Assembly (NCBI GenBank): GCA_964565715.1
Contig: CAZMGG010000049.1
Coordinates: 1-36,546, forward strand
From: CAZMGG01 sp964565715
GTDB lineage: Bacteria > Planctomycetota > UBA1135 > UBA2386
Direction: 5' to 3'
DNA length: 36,546 bases
Under the pieces are notes generated by a model, which saw only the letters and a program-made list of their open reading frames with translations, was not told the origin of the DNA and did not search any database. Shown here in pieces: positions 1 to 7,513 of the stretch (its first letter is position 1; each line of letters opens with the position of its first letter). A program made the position numbers and the translations under genes.

Positions 1-336
1 GCCTACATCGCCGACTGCAAGCGCATCGTCGACCGCTGGAACCGCGAGCTGAAGGCGCTCGGCGTCGAGCAGACCCTGTCGCTGCCGGACCACAAGTTCA
101 ACCGCCACCAGGGCGTCTACGCCGGCTTCCGCTTCACCCCTGCCGGCGAGATGATCGACGAGGCCACCTGGACGCACCGCCACACCGAGTGGCTGCCGAG
201 CCAGCAGGACCGCGACTACGTCAAGTCCTGCATGAAGCCGGTCTTCGAGCGCGGCAAGTTCGCCAACTGGATCGCGCCGCCGGCCCAGGGCGCCAACAAC
301 CAGCCGCTGGACTTCGAGTACGTGAAGTTCCACTAA
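1..336 (+). CDS. boxB: Benzoyl-CoA 2,3-epoxidase subunit B (BoxB), C-terminal part
   Basis: The frame is open from base 1 to the TAA at 334-336, giving the last 111 residues of a protein cut by the window edge. The tail contains WLPSQQDRDYV, then GKFANWIAPPAQG and a terminal FEYVKF. From memory this resembles the C-terminus of BoxB, the di-iron oxygenase that epoxidises benzoyl-CoA in the aerobic hybrid benzoate pathway with the reductase BoxA. The di-iron ligands lie upstream of the window and cannot be checked. The next gene, a small [2Fe-2S] protein starting 20 bases downstream, is probably co-transcribed. The family call rests only on the tail, so another large ferritin-like oxygenase remains possible. 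Confidence 0.62.
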   Translation, partial: AYIADCKRIVDRWNRELKALGVEQTLSLPDHKFNRHQGVYAGFRFTPAGEMIDEATWTHRHTEWLPSQQDRDYVKSCMKPVFERGKFANWIAPPAQGANNQPLDFEYVKFH

Positions 337-356
337 GGCCCGGCAGGACCCACCCG

Positions 357-692
357 ATGAGCAACCGACTCTGCTACGTCTGCGAGGGCGGCGACTGCAC
401 CGAGAAGGGCAGCGGCGACCTGTTCGAGAACCTGCGCCAGATGGTGCGCGAGTTCGATCCCCAGGAGGAGAACGTCAAGGTGCGCAGGTACCCGTGCTTC
501 GGGGCCTGCGCCCAGGGGATCAACGTGACCGTGTGGCCCGACAAGATCTTCTACAGCAAGGTCACCCAGGCGGACCTGCCGGCGATCGCCGCGCATATCG
601 AGGGCAAGGGCGAGCCGGTGCAGAAGCTGTGCGGCAAGGTGCCGCCCGACGTCGAGCAGATCATCTGGGACATGCTCGACAGCCCGTACTGA
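357..692 (+). CDS. Thioredoxin-like [2Fe-2S] ferredoxin
   Basis: This 111-residue cytoplasmic protein starts at ATG 357, 20 bases after the BoxB-like stop, so the two probably form an operon. Cysteines occur at 6, 9, 14, 47, 51 and 92. The late pair is in a CFGAC motif, as in the thioredoxin-fold [2Fe-2S] family (Shethna-type ferredoxins and the NuoE-like domain). The region 52-82 (NVTVWPDKIFYSKV, then an LPAIAAHI helix) fits the last strands and helix of that fold. It probably carries one electron at a time. An electron-donor role for the upstream oxygenase is suggested only by position. Open frame continues upstream to base 189, but it overlaps the preceding gene and lacks family character, so ATG 357 is preferred. 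Confidence 0.85.
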   Translation: MSNRLCYVCEGGDCTEKGSGDLFENLRQMVREFDPQEENVKVRRYPCFGACAQGINVTVWPDKIFYSKVTQADLPAIAAHIEGKGEPVQKLCGKVPPDVEQIIWDMLDSPY

Positions 693-710
693 CGGGCGGG
701 CGGCGGCGAC

Positions 711-1277
711 TCAATGGGCGCGCAAGAAGTCCAGGCATCGCCGCAGACTTGGCGCGGACCGGGCCGCAGTCGAGGGACGCCAGCCAAGACGGCAATACTG
801 GACCACTTGATCCACGTGGCCCGGACCAAACATCGCCCGATCACGCGGAACAAGATCCAGGCGGACATCCTTTCGCTTCGATCTCCTTGCCAGGTTGAGA
901 AGCGTCAGTTTCGGATCCTCCAGACTCTCGACATCAGACGGAATCTTGCTTACGGCCACACCAAGCCAGGCCGCTGCCCGTTCACGATCCGCCAACAGCC
1001 AAGCCTCCCCTGATCGCACTGCAATGCGCAGAATGTCACCCGGGCCACCACCAAGACTCCTGCTCAGAGTGGGCGCACATGGCGCACGATCCAGGTCACG
1101 CAAGACAAGCCAGCGACTATGGCGAGCAGCCCTCCGCCAGGCCGGAAGGCGCTTATCCAGGGCTCCCTTTCCGGCGAGCCCATACACTGCCCCGAGCTGA
1201 TGCCCGCAAGCAGACAGTATCGCCTCGGCAATGGGCACATCCGAGGGTCCTTCTACTGCGACAGTCCAGACTGCCAT
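711..1277 (-). CDS. TOPRIM-like (DUF4276-type) protein, partner of AAA ATPase
   Basis: The protein has 188 residues. An N-terminal strand ends in a conserved acidic turn (VAVEGPSDVP, Glu9) and a second strand carries DLD (Asp61, Asp63). This is the E...DxD layout of TOPRIM metal sites in OLD-like nucleases and DUF4276/DUF4435 proteins. RSGEAWLLAD (88-97) and a C-terminal SPSLRR segment also recall DUF4276. The start ATG lies one base beyond the stop of the ATPase gene, so the pair is almost certainly translated together. In related two-gene systems the ATPase senses or restrains and the TOPRIM protein is the nuclease or toxin. That role is inferred here. GC content looks lower than in the flanking genes, consistent with horizontal gain. 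Confidence 0.7.
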   Translation of the reverse strand: MAVWTVAVEGPSDVPIAEAILSACGHQLGAVYGLAGKGALDKRLPAWRRAARHSRWLVLRDLDRAPCAPTLSRSLGGGPGDILRIAVRSGEAWLLADRERAAAWLGVAVSKIPSDVESLEDPKLTLLNLARRSKRKDVRLDLVPRDRAMFGPGHVDQVVQYCRLGWRPSTAARSAPSLRRCLDFLRAH

Positions 1278-1278
1278 C

Positions 1279-2415
1279 TCAGGGCTCGAACATCAGAAGT
1301 TGCTGGATGCCTTTCGGCGCCACCTGCGGCAAGACGGCCTCCCCTGGACTGCATCCTTCCTGCATGAGGGCGCGGATCTCCTTCAAGGATGCTGCGACAA
1401 CCACTTCACTTCCCTCCTTCCCCGGCCGCACGAGCAAGATCTCGTCCAGCTCGATACCGCCGTCGTCCAGGACATCTGCGCTGTGCGTGCTCAGGATCAC
1501 TTGCCGGGATCGACGGCGATTGAGTTTGTGCAGCATCCGCGGAATCTCACGAGCAACCGCCGGGTGCAATGATAGCTCCGGCTCCTCCAAGAGCAGCGGG
1601 TCCGCACCATCGGCCAGAATCCATAACAGGGCAATGAGTCTCAGTGTCCCGTCAGAAAACTGAGGCTCTGTCTGCCACCCCGCATTCGGACGCCAATGCT
1701 CGAACTGACCACGCAGATGCGGAATGCCCGCCTTGTCCGTCCATTGCTCAAGCTGCCTCAGGCTGGGCACTGCCACTCGCAGAGCCTCGCAAATCCGCTT
1801 CAGGCGAGCTTCCCTGCGAGCCTTGGGGGCCTCGGCGATCCGGCGCAAGAAGTCGGACCCCAGTGGATCACGGCCAACGACCTGGAAGCGCCTCGGCTCG
1901 CGTAGTAGCTGAGGGACCAGATGAAGATAGGTAACTCCGGCGAAGAAGTCGACCAGGTCGCGGAACGGCGCATTGGCACTGACCTGCTCGAGGTGGGTTT
2001 GCCGCAACAACTCAGCATCTTGGCCATCCCGTGAATCGGGTCGACTCAGAACGACCCTTCCGTCCTTCTTGACGACCTCGCGCACGACCTTGGCGCCCCG
2101 CTTGTCCCCGGACAACTCGAGTTCGTATCTCCAGAGCCCCTGAGCGCCGTTGCCCACTTCGACGGCCACTACGACGTTGCTCCGCTGGCGCGCATGCAAC
2201 GAGCGGACGTGGCTGAATCCCAGCCGCAGATCCTCAATCGCCGCCTGTAGACCTCCACCCTTGGGCTGCGCGAGATCGCGAAGAAACCGCAGGGCGTCGA
2301 GCAGATTCGACTTGCCGGCCGCATTTGGGCCAACCAGGAAAGTCCGGCTCTGCAACTCAACCTCCACCACACGGAAGTTCTTCCAGTTCTCAAGGCGGAG
2401 TCGGCGAAAGCGCAT
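1279..2415 (-). CDS. AAA/ABC-type ATPase (OLD/RecF-like, AAA_21)
   Basis: This 378-residue protein has a complete ABC-type nucleotide site. It has an N-terminal RLENWKNF strand and Walker A GPNAAGKS at 29-36. An ABC signature-like FSDGTLRL is at 253-260, Walker B LLLEEPE with the ELSLHP D-loop region at 274-284, and an STHS H-loop at 309-312. The helical insertion between Walker A and the signature is short, unlike SMC or Rad50. There is no fused nuclease domain; the separate TOPRIM-like gene one base downstream supplies it. The arrangement resembles ATPase subunits of OLD-like, AbiL/Rlo and PARIS defence systems. Lower GC than its neighbours suggests acquisition. The start ATG at 2415 lies five residues before the first conserved strand, and no strong Shine-Dalgarno is seen. 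Confidence 0.88.
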   Translation of the reverse strand: MRFRRLRLENWKNFRVVEVELQSRTFLVGPNAAGKSNLLDALRFLRDLAQPKGGGLQAAIEDLRLGFSHVRSLHARQRSNVVVAVEVGNGAQGLWRYELELSGDKRGAKVVREVVKKDGRVVLSRPDSRDGQDAELLRQTHLEQVSANAPFRDLVDFFAGVTYLHLVPQLLREPRRFQVVGRDPLGSDFLRRIAEAPKARREARLKRICEALRVAVPSLRQLEQWTDKAGIPHLRGQFEHWRPNAGWQTEPQFSDGTLRLIALLWILADGADPLLLEEPELSLHPAVAREIPRMLHKLNRRRSRQVILSTHSADVLDDGGIELDEILLVRPGKEGSEVVVAASLKEIRALMQEGCSPGEAVLPQVAPKGIQQLLMFEP

Positions 2416-2486
2416 CGCGAGGAATGCTATTCGTCACGGCAGGGGGCAGCAATCGGGTTTGGCTCGCTATTCCCCCCGCTCGCCCC

Positions 2487-3359
2487 TCAGCCCGCCGCCA
2501 GCACGTGCTCCAGCAGGCGCGGCAGCCGCGCCCGCCAGCTGTCCTCGTTGTGCACGCCGGGCACCACACAGGCCAGCACGTTGCCGTTGCCCCGCGTGGC
2601 CAGGGCGCCGAACAGCCGCCGGCAGTGCTCGGTGATCGCCGGCCGCTCGCCGTCGCCGAGATCCGCCGCCACCCGCACGCCGACCTCGCCGCGTTCCTCC
2701 ACCAGCCGCGTGATCCAGCCGTCGTCGACCCAGGCCGAGGGCGACAGCGCCACCGCGGCGCCGAACACCTGCGGCCGCATCAGCGCGCCATACAGCGCCG
2801 CCAGGCCGCCGATCGAACTGCCCAGCAGGATCCGGTCCGCTGGCGTCTCCGACAGGTGCACGCCACCGAGATGCCGGCGCACCGCCGGCAGCACCTCGTG
2901 TTCCAGCAGGTCGAGATACGCATCGCCGTGGCCGCCGAACGACACGTCGCCGTGGCGCGAACGCACCGGCACCAGCTGATCGGCGCGGGAGCCGGCATGC
3001 ACCGCCACCGCCACCACCACCGCCGGACGCACGCGCCCGTGGCACACGAGTCCGTCCATCAGCCGGTGCAGCTGCAGGGTGCCGGTCTGTTGCAGGGGTG
3101 ACACCGAGCGGTGGTTGGCCGGCTCGAACGCCTTGTGGCCGTCGTTGACCAGGACCACCGGCAGGGGCCGCTCGTCGCGCAGTTCCGGCGCCGGCACGAA
3201 CACCCGCAGCATCCGCAGGCCCGGCAGCCGCGCGCCTTCCAGCAGCAGGTGGTCGATCCCGCCGCGCGTGTGCTGCGGCATCGCCAGGGCGTGGAACTCG
3301 GGGCGATCGTCGCTGGCGCCGAACCGGCTCGGCGGATCGTGGGTGACGCGGCAGGCCAT
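2487..3359 (-). CDS. Alpha/beta-hydrolase, Fes/EsteraseD-like esterase
   Basis: This 290-residue enzyme of the putative-esterase (PF00756) type has a nucleophile elbow GSSIGG at 180-185, with Ser182 as nucleophile. An upstream VNDG (71-74) comes from the oxyanion-strand region. A GDAYLDLLEHEVLP helix precedes the elbow, as in enterochelin-esterase relatives. The catalytic His is likely His270 in GVHNEDSW. No signal peptide is visible, so it is probably cytoplasmic. It stands alone between the ATPase pair and the RNA-repair operon, all on the same strand, with about 70 and 100 bases on either side. The substrate cannot be read from the sequence. Confidence 0.8.
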   Translation of the reverse strand: MACRVTHDPPSRFGASDDRPEFHALAMPQHTRGGIDHLLLEGARLPGLRMLRVFVPAPELRDERPLPVVLVNDGHKAFEPANHRSVSPLQQTGTLQLHRLMDGLVCHGRVRPAVVVAVAVHAGSRADQLVPVRSRHGDVSFGGHGDAYLDLLEHEVLPAVRRHLGGVHLSETPADRILLGSSIGGLAALYGALMRPQVFGAAVALSPSAWVDDGWITRLVEERGEVGVRVAADLGDGERPAITEHCRRLFGALATRGNGNVLACVVPGVHNEDSWRARLPRLLEHVLAAG

Positions 3360-3457
3360 GGGCGGCGCCGGAGTCTACCCCCGGGCCGGGGCATTTCCTC
3401 GCCGCCGGTTGGCGTAGTCTGCACGGTGGCACAAGTGCGGTGACGCGGGCCCGTGGC

Positions 3458-6037
3458 TCACAGCCGCGGATCCGCCGGCTCGCTCTCCAACGCCAGCACG
3501 CCGAGCACGCACTCGTGCACGCGACGCAACGGCTCGCGGCGCACGAAGCGCTCGAGGGCCTCGATCCCCAGCGCGAACTCGCGGAGCGCCAGGTTCCGCT
3601 TGCCGGACAGCCCGCGGGTCCGCAGCCGCGCGAGGTTGTCCGGCGCGAGGTAGTCCGGTCCGTAGATGATCCGCAGATACTCGCGGCCGCGGCACTTCAC
3701 CGCGGGCTGCAGCAGGCGCCGACGGCCGCGGGCGACGAAGTCCAGCGGCTTCACGACGATGCCCTCACCGCCGCTCCCGGTGAGCTCGGTCCACCACTGC
3801 GCCGCCGCGTCGCACTGGACCGCGTCGTCGAGGGCCACCGTGCGCCACGGCGTCGCGATCAGCCATTCCGGGTCGGCGGCGGCCAGTTCCGCCAGCGTGG
3901 TCATGTGGAACTCGTGGGTGGCGTCGGCGAACACGCGGCCCTCGGCGGCCAGCAGGTGGAAGGGCGCCAGCCGGTAGTCGTCGAGTCCGGCGACCGGCCA
4001 GCAGTAGCCCTGGTACGCAGCCACGAAGGCCGCCGCGGCGTCAGCGTGGGCGGCGAACCGGTCACGCAGGCCGGCGAGCTCCGGGTGGCGCGCCGCGGCC
4101 GCGGCCAGGACCGGCAGGACGGCCCGCAACGAGCCGGTGGCCGCCGCACCGACCGCCGCATACTGCGTGCGCAGCAGCTCCTGGGCCTTGGCCGACCACG
4201 GCAGGATCTCGCAGTCGAGCACCAGCCAGTCGGTCGCGAAGCGGTCCCAGAACCCGGCCCGGGTGAGCGCTGCGCGCACGCGGGTCGCGAACGCCTCGGC
4301 CAGCGTGCGATCGCCGAAGAAGGGCCTGCCGCTCCGGGTGACGATCGAGGCGGCGGAACCGTCGACGACGCCGAAGCGCGCCCGGGCCGCATCGGCATCG
4401 CGGCAGATCGTCAGGATCGCGCGCGAGCCCATGTGCTTCTGCTCGCAGACCACCGCCGCCACGCCCTCGTCGCGGTAGTAGGCGAACGCCTCGTCGGGAT
4501 GCTCCAGCAGGTCCTCACGCGACGAGGTCGCGGGCGGCGACATGGTCGGCGGCAGATGCACCAGCCAGCGCGGGTCCACGGCGAAACGGCTGGCGGCTTC
4601 CAAAGCGGCGGCGCGCTGGTCCGCCTGCAACACGACGTTGGGCAGCAGCCGCGTCGTGATCACCGCCTTGCCGGTGAAGTCGGCGAGGTCGAGCACGTCG
4701 TCGTGCTCCTGCTGCAGGTGGCGGCGAGGCTCGGCCATGGCCTGGGCGAGCGGCCGGGCCGGCTCGTACCAGGTCTGCTGCGCCGGCACGCTCACCAGTT
4801 CCTGTTCGGGCCAGCGGAGCGCCGTCAGCGAACCGCCGAAGACGCAGCCGGTGTCGATACAGATCGTCTTGTTGAGCCACTCGGCCTCGGGCACCGGCGT
4901 GTGGCCGTAGACGACCACGGCGTCGCCGCGGTAGTCCTCGGCCCAGGGATAGCGCACCGGCAGGCCGAACTCGTCGATCTCGCCGGTCGTGTCGCCGTAC
5001 AGGGCGAACTGCCGCACCGCCGCCGACGCCCGGCCCTGCATCGCCTGGGGCATGCCGGCGTGGGCAACGACCAGGCGGCCGCCGTCCAGGACGCAGTGGC
5101 TGACCAGCCCGGCGAGGAACCGCTCGGCGGCGGCGGCCAGGGCCTTGCGCTCGTCGGCCGGCAGCGCCTCGAACTCGGCACGGGTGCGGTCGAAGCCGTG
5201 GCTGTCCTGGACCTGCCGGCCCTGCAGCCACTTGAGCAGCTTGGCATCGTGGTTGCCGGGCACGCACAAGGCGGTGCCGGCGGCCACCATGGCCATCGTC
5301 AGGCGCAGCACGGCGAGATTGGCGGGACCGCGGTCGACGAGGTCGCCGAGGAACACGACCCGCCGGCCGCCCGGGTGGCGTGGCACGCCATCGTCGGCGG
5401 CAACGTAGCCGAGCCGCGCCAGCAGGTCGGCGAGCTCGGCGGCACAGCCGTGGACGTCGCCGATCAGGTCGAAAGGGCCGGTCTCCGTGCGCCGGTCGGT
5501 CCACGCCGGCTGGCGGACGAAGGAGGCCGCATCGACCGCCTCGGGCGTGTCGAACACGTACACGTAGCGGAAGCCATCGCGGCCCAGCTGCGCCCGCGGC
5601 CGGCCGCGCGTCGATCGGCGCAGGTCGCCGTGCTGACTGCGGACCCAGCCGGCGGAATGCTCGCGGCCAGGGCGATCGGCATTGCGCTCGACGCAGAGCC
5701 GCACGCCGAGGTCGAACACCACCGCCACCGGCACCACGTGGAACTCGCGGGCCAGCAGCAGCCAGGGCGCCCGCGCTGCCGCCTGCACGCTGGTCGCGTC
5801 GATGACGGTCAGCAGGCCGGCGGCGAGGCGCTTCCGCGCGATGAACAGCATCGTCTCGAAGGCATCCGCCGTGGCCGCCTGCGAGTTCTCGTCGTCGCGC
5901 AGGAGCCCGCGGAAGAAGTCCGACGACAGCACCTCGGTCGGCTGGAAGTGGCGCCGGGCGAACGTGCTCTTACCCGAGCCCGAGGGCCCGATCAGCACGA
6001 CCAGCGACAGCGCCGGCAGCGGCAGCGGCTCGCTCAT
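3458..6037 (-). CDS. pnkp: Polynucleotide kinase-phosphatase-ligase, RNA repair
   Basis: The protein has 859 residues, close to the roughly 870 of Clostridium thermocellum Pnkp. Three modules are in order. The first is a 5'-OH polynucleotide kinase with P-loop GPSGSGKST (17-25) and SSDFFR containing Asp40. The second is a metallophosphatase with GDVHG (193-197), GDLVDRGP (231-238), GNHD (261-264) and YGHTP (377-381), for 2',3'-cyclic phosphate removal. The third is a ligase-type adenylyltransferase with KHMGSR (Lys534 as the AMP-accepting lysine) and later LDCEI and GEGIVVKP motifs. With Hen1 it seals RNAs cut by ribotoxins. Its ATG overlaps the hen1 stop (ATGA at 6034-6037), so the start is well supported. 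Frame further upstream lies inside hen1 and is not used. Confidence 0.95.
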   Translation of the reverse strand: MSEPLPLPALSLVVLIGPSGSGKSTFARRHFQPTEVLSSDFFRGLLRDDENSQAATADAFETMLFIARKRLAAGLLTVIDATSVQAAARAPWLLLAREFHVVPVAVVFDLGVRLCVERNADRPGREHSAGWVRSQHGDLRRSTRGRPRAQLGRDGFRYVYVFDTPEAVDAASFVRQPAWTDRRTETGPFDLIGDVHGCAAELADLLARLGYVAADDGVPRHPGGRRVVFLGDLVDRGPANLAVLRLTMAMVAAGTALCVPGNHDAKLLKWLQGRQVQDSHGFDRTRAEFEALPADERKALAAAAERFLAGLVSHCVLDGGRLVVAHAGMPQAMQGRASAAVRQFALYGDTTGEIDEFGLPVRYPWAEDYRGDAVVVYGHTPVPEAEWLNKTICIDTGCVFGGSLTALRWPEQELVSVPAQQTWYEPARPLAQAMAEPRRHLQQEHDDVLDLADFTGKAVITTRLLPNVVLQADQRAAALEAASRFAVDPRWLVHLPPTMSPPATSSREDLLEHPDEAFAYYRDEGVAAVVCEQKHMGSRAILTICRDADAARARFGVVDGSAASIVTRSGRPFFGDRTLAEAFATRVRAALTRAGFWDRFATDWLVLDCEILPWSAKAQELLRTQYAAVGAAATGSLRAVLPVLAAAAARHPELAGLRDRFAAHADAAAAFVAAYQGYCWPVAGLDDYRLAPFHLLAAEGRVFADATHEFHMTTLAELAAADPEWLIATPWRTVALDDAVQCDAAAQWWTELTGSGGEGIVVKPLDFVARGRRRLLQPAVKCRGREYLRIIYGPDYLAPDNLARLRTRGLSGKRNLALREFALGIEALERFVRREPLRRVHECVLGVLALESEPADPRL

Positions 6038-7434
6038 GCCACACCGCCGCGGGCCCGGAACACCGCCAGCTGGGTCGGCGCGCCGAGTTCGGGATCGACC
6101 GGGCCGACCGGCAGGAACTCGACCGTCCGCGACCACCGCGCCGCCGCGGCCTCGGCCCAGGCCGCGAACTGCGGCCGGGTCCACTCGAAGCGGTGATCCT
6201 GGTGCCGGAACCGACCCGCCGGCAGCCCGGGGAAGCGCACGTTGTACTCGGCGTTCGGCGTGGTCACGATCGTCAGCGGGGCGGCCACGAACTCCAGCAG
6301 GTTGCGGGTGAACAGGTCGACGCGATCGGGCTCCAGGTGCTCGATCACCTCGATCGCCACCGCCGCGTCGTGGCCGGTTAGCCGCCGGTCCCGATACGTC
6401 AGGCTGCCGTGCAGCAGCTCGACGCGGGCGCGCTGGCGCTCGGGCAGCCGCGCGAGATCCAGCCGCTCGGCAGCGCGTTCGAGCGCCGTCGCGGCGACGT
6501 CGACGCCCACCACCCGCGCGAAGCGCTTGTCGCGCAGCATCGCCGCAACCAACCGGCCCTCGCCGCAGCCGAGATCGACCACCTGCCGCGCGCCCTCGTC
6601 GACCAGCAACCGCACGACCTGCTCCAGGCGCTGCTCGTTCAGGCCGAGCGGCCGCTCGAGTTCCCCCTCGGCGGCGGTGCCCGACGCCGCGCTCGCGTCG
6701 GGATCCGGCTCCTCGGTGATCCGGCTCAGCAGCAACGTCGTCAGCCGGCGCTGGTGGCGCAGGTAGCGCCTGGTGATCCGCTCCCGCGCCGGATGGGCCG
6801 GCAGCCACTCGCGGGCGTGGCGCCACAGCTTGTCCACCTCTGCATCGCCGACCCAGTAGTGCTTGTCGTCGTCGAGCACCGGCACCAGGACGTACAGGTG
6901 CTGCAGCAGACGCTGCAGCGTCGTGGTCACCTGGAGGACGACGTCGTGGTAGCTCGACTCACCCCACTCCGGGAAACCAGGGTCGAGCGGTCGCCGGCTG
7001 GCGGTCACCTGATGGCCGAGCGGCTCGAACAACGCCCGCAGGAAGCCCTCGCCGCCGCGGCACGGCAGCCCGGTGATGCGGACCTCGAACGGCAGCGCCG
7101 TCGCCGCCAGCTCCGGCCGTTCCTTCGAACGCCCGGTCAGCGCCGTCCCGAAGGCCTGGCCGAGCGCGACGCTGAGAAACGACGACGCCACGTACGGACG
7201 GTCGTTGACGTAGGGCTCGAGCAGGAAGTCGCCGGCGCGGCGGCCGCGCACGAGGCCCACCGGATCGACCTCGAGCAGCAACGCGACGGTACAGCCTTCG
7301 GCGGTGGCCTCGGGGTAGAAGACCAGCGCCCGCCCGAAGGCATGGGTCCACTCGTGCACGCGGGCCGGGTTCTTGTGCAGCAGATAGCCGAGGTCGGTGG
7401 CCGGGTCCTGCGTAGTCGTGATCTGGAGCAGCAT
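6034..7434 (-). CDS. hen1: Hen1 3'-terminal RNA ribose 2'-O-methyltransferase
   Basis: The 466-residue length is typical of bacterial Hen1. The N-terminal half begins with LLQITTTQDPATDLGYLLHK, the Hen1 N-terminal (ligase-activating) domain. The C-terminal methyltransferase has a SAM loop VDLGCGEG at 286-293. The Mn-binding residues appear as EVIEH (Glu362, Glu365, His366) and His414, a constant offset of four from the C. thermocellum ligands as I recall them. Hen1 methylates the 2'-OH at the broken 3' end before Pnkp seals it, which blocks repeat cleavage at that site. ATG 7434 is chosen because the family sequence starts there; upstream frame has no family character. The gene overlaps pnkp by 4 bases. 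Confidence 0.95.
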   Translation of the reverse strand: MLLQITTTQDPATDLGYLLHKNPARVHEWTHAFGRALVFYPEATAEGCTVALLLEVDPVGLVRGRRAGDFLLEPYVNDRPYVASSFLSVALGQAFGTALTGRSKERPELAATALPFEVRITGLPCRGGEGFLRALFEPLGHQVTASRRPLDPGFPEWGESSYHDVVLQVTTTLQRLLQHLYVLVPVLDDDKHYWVGDAEVDKLWRHAREWLPAHPARERITRRYLRHQRRLTTLLLSRITEEPDPDASAASGTAAEGELERPLGLNEQRLEQVVRLLVDEGARQVVDLGCGEGRLVAAMLRDKRFARVVGVDVAATALERAAERLDLARLPERQRARVELLHGSLTYRDRRLTGHDAAVAIEVIEHLEPDRVDLFTRNLLEFVAAPLTIVTTPNAEYNVRFPGLPAGRFRHQDHRFEWTRPQFAAWAEAAAARWSRTVEFLPVGPVDPELGAPTQLAVFRARGGVA

Positions 7435-7513
7435 CGGCGTGCGGGCGGAATCTATCGGAAGCGACACTGCCGGACCAAGCCTGCGCATGCGCCCCGCCGG
7501 CGCCGGTGACGAG

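Noticed and set aside
3440..6196. Very long plus-strand open frame opposite pnkp
   Set aside because: It is low-complexity Arg/Gly/His-rich, has no family features, and mirrors the codon pattern of pnkp; a high-GC shadow.
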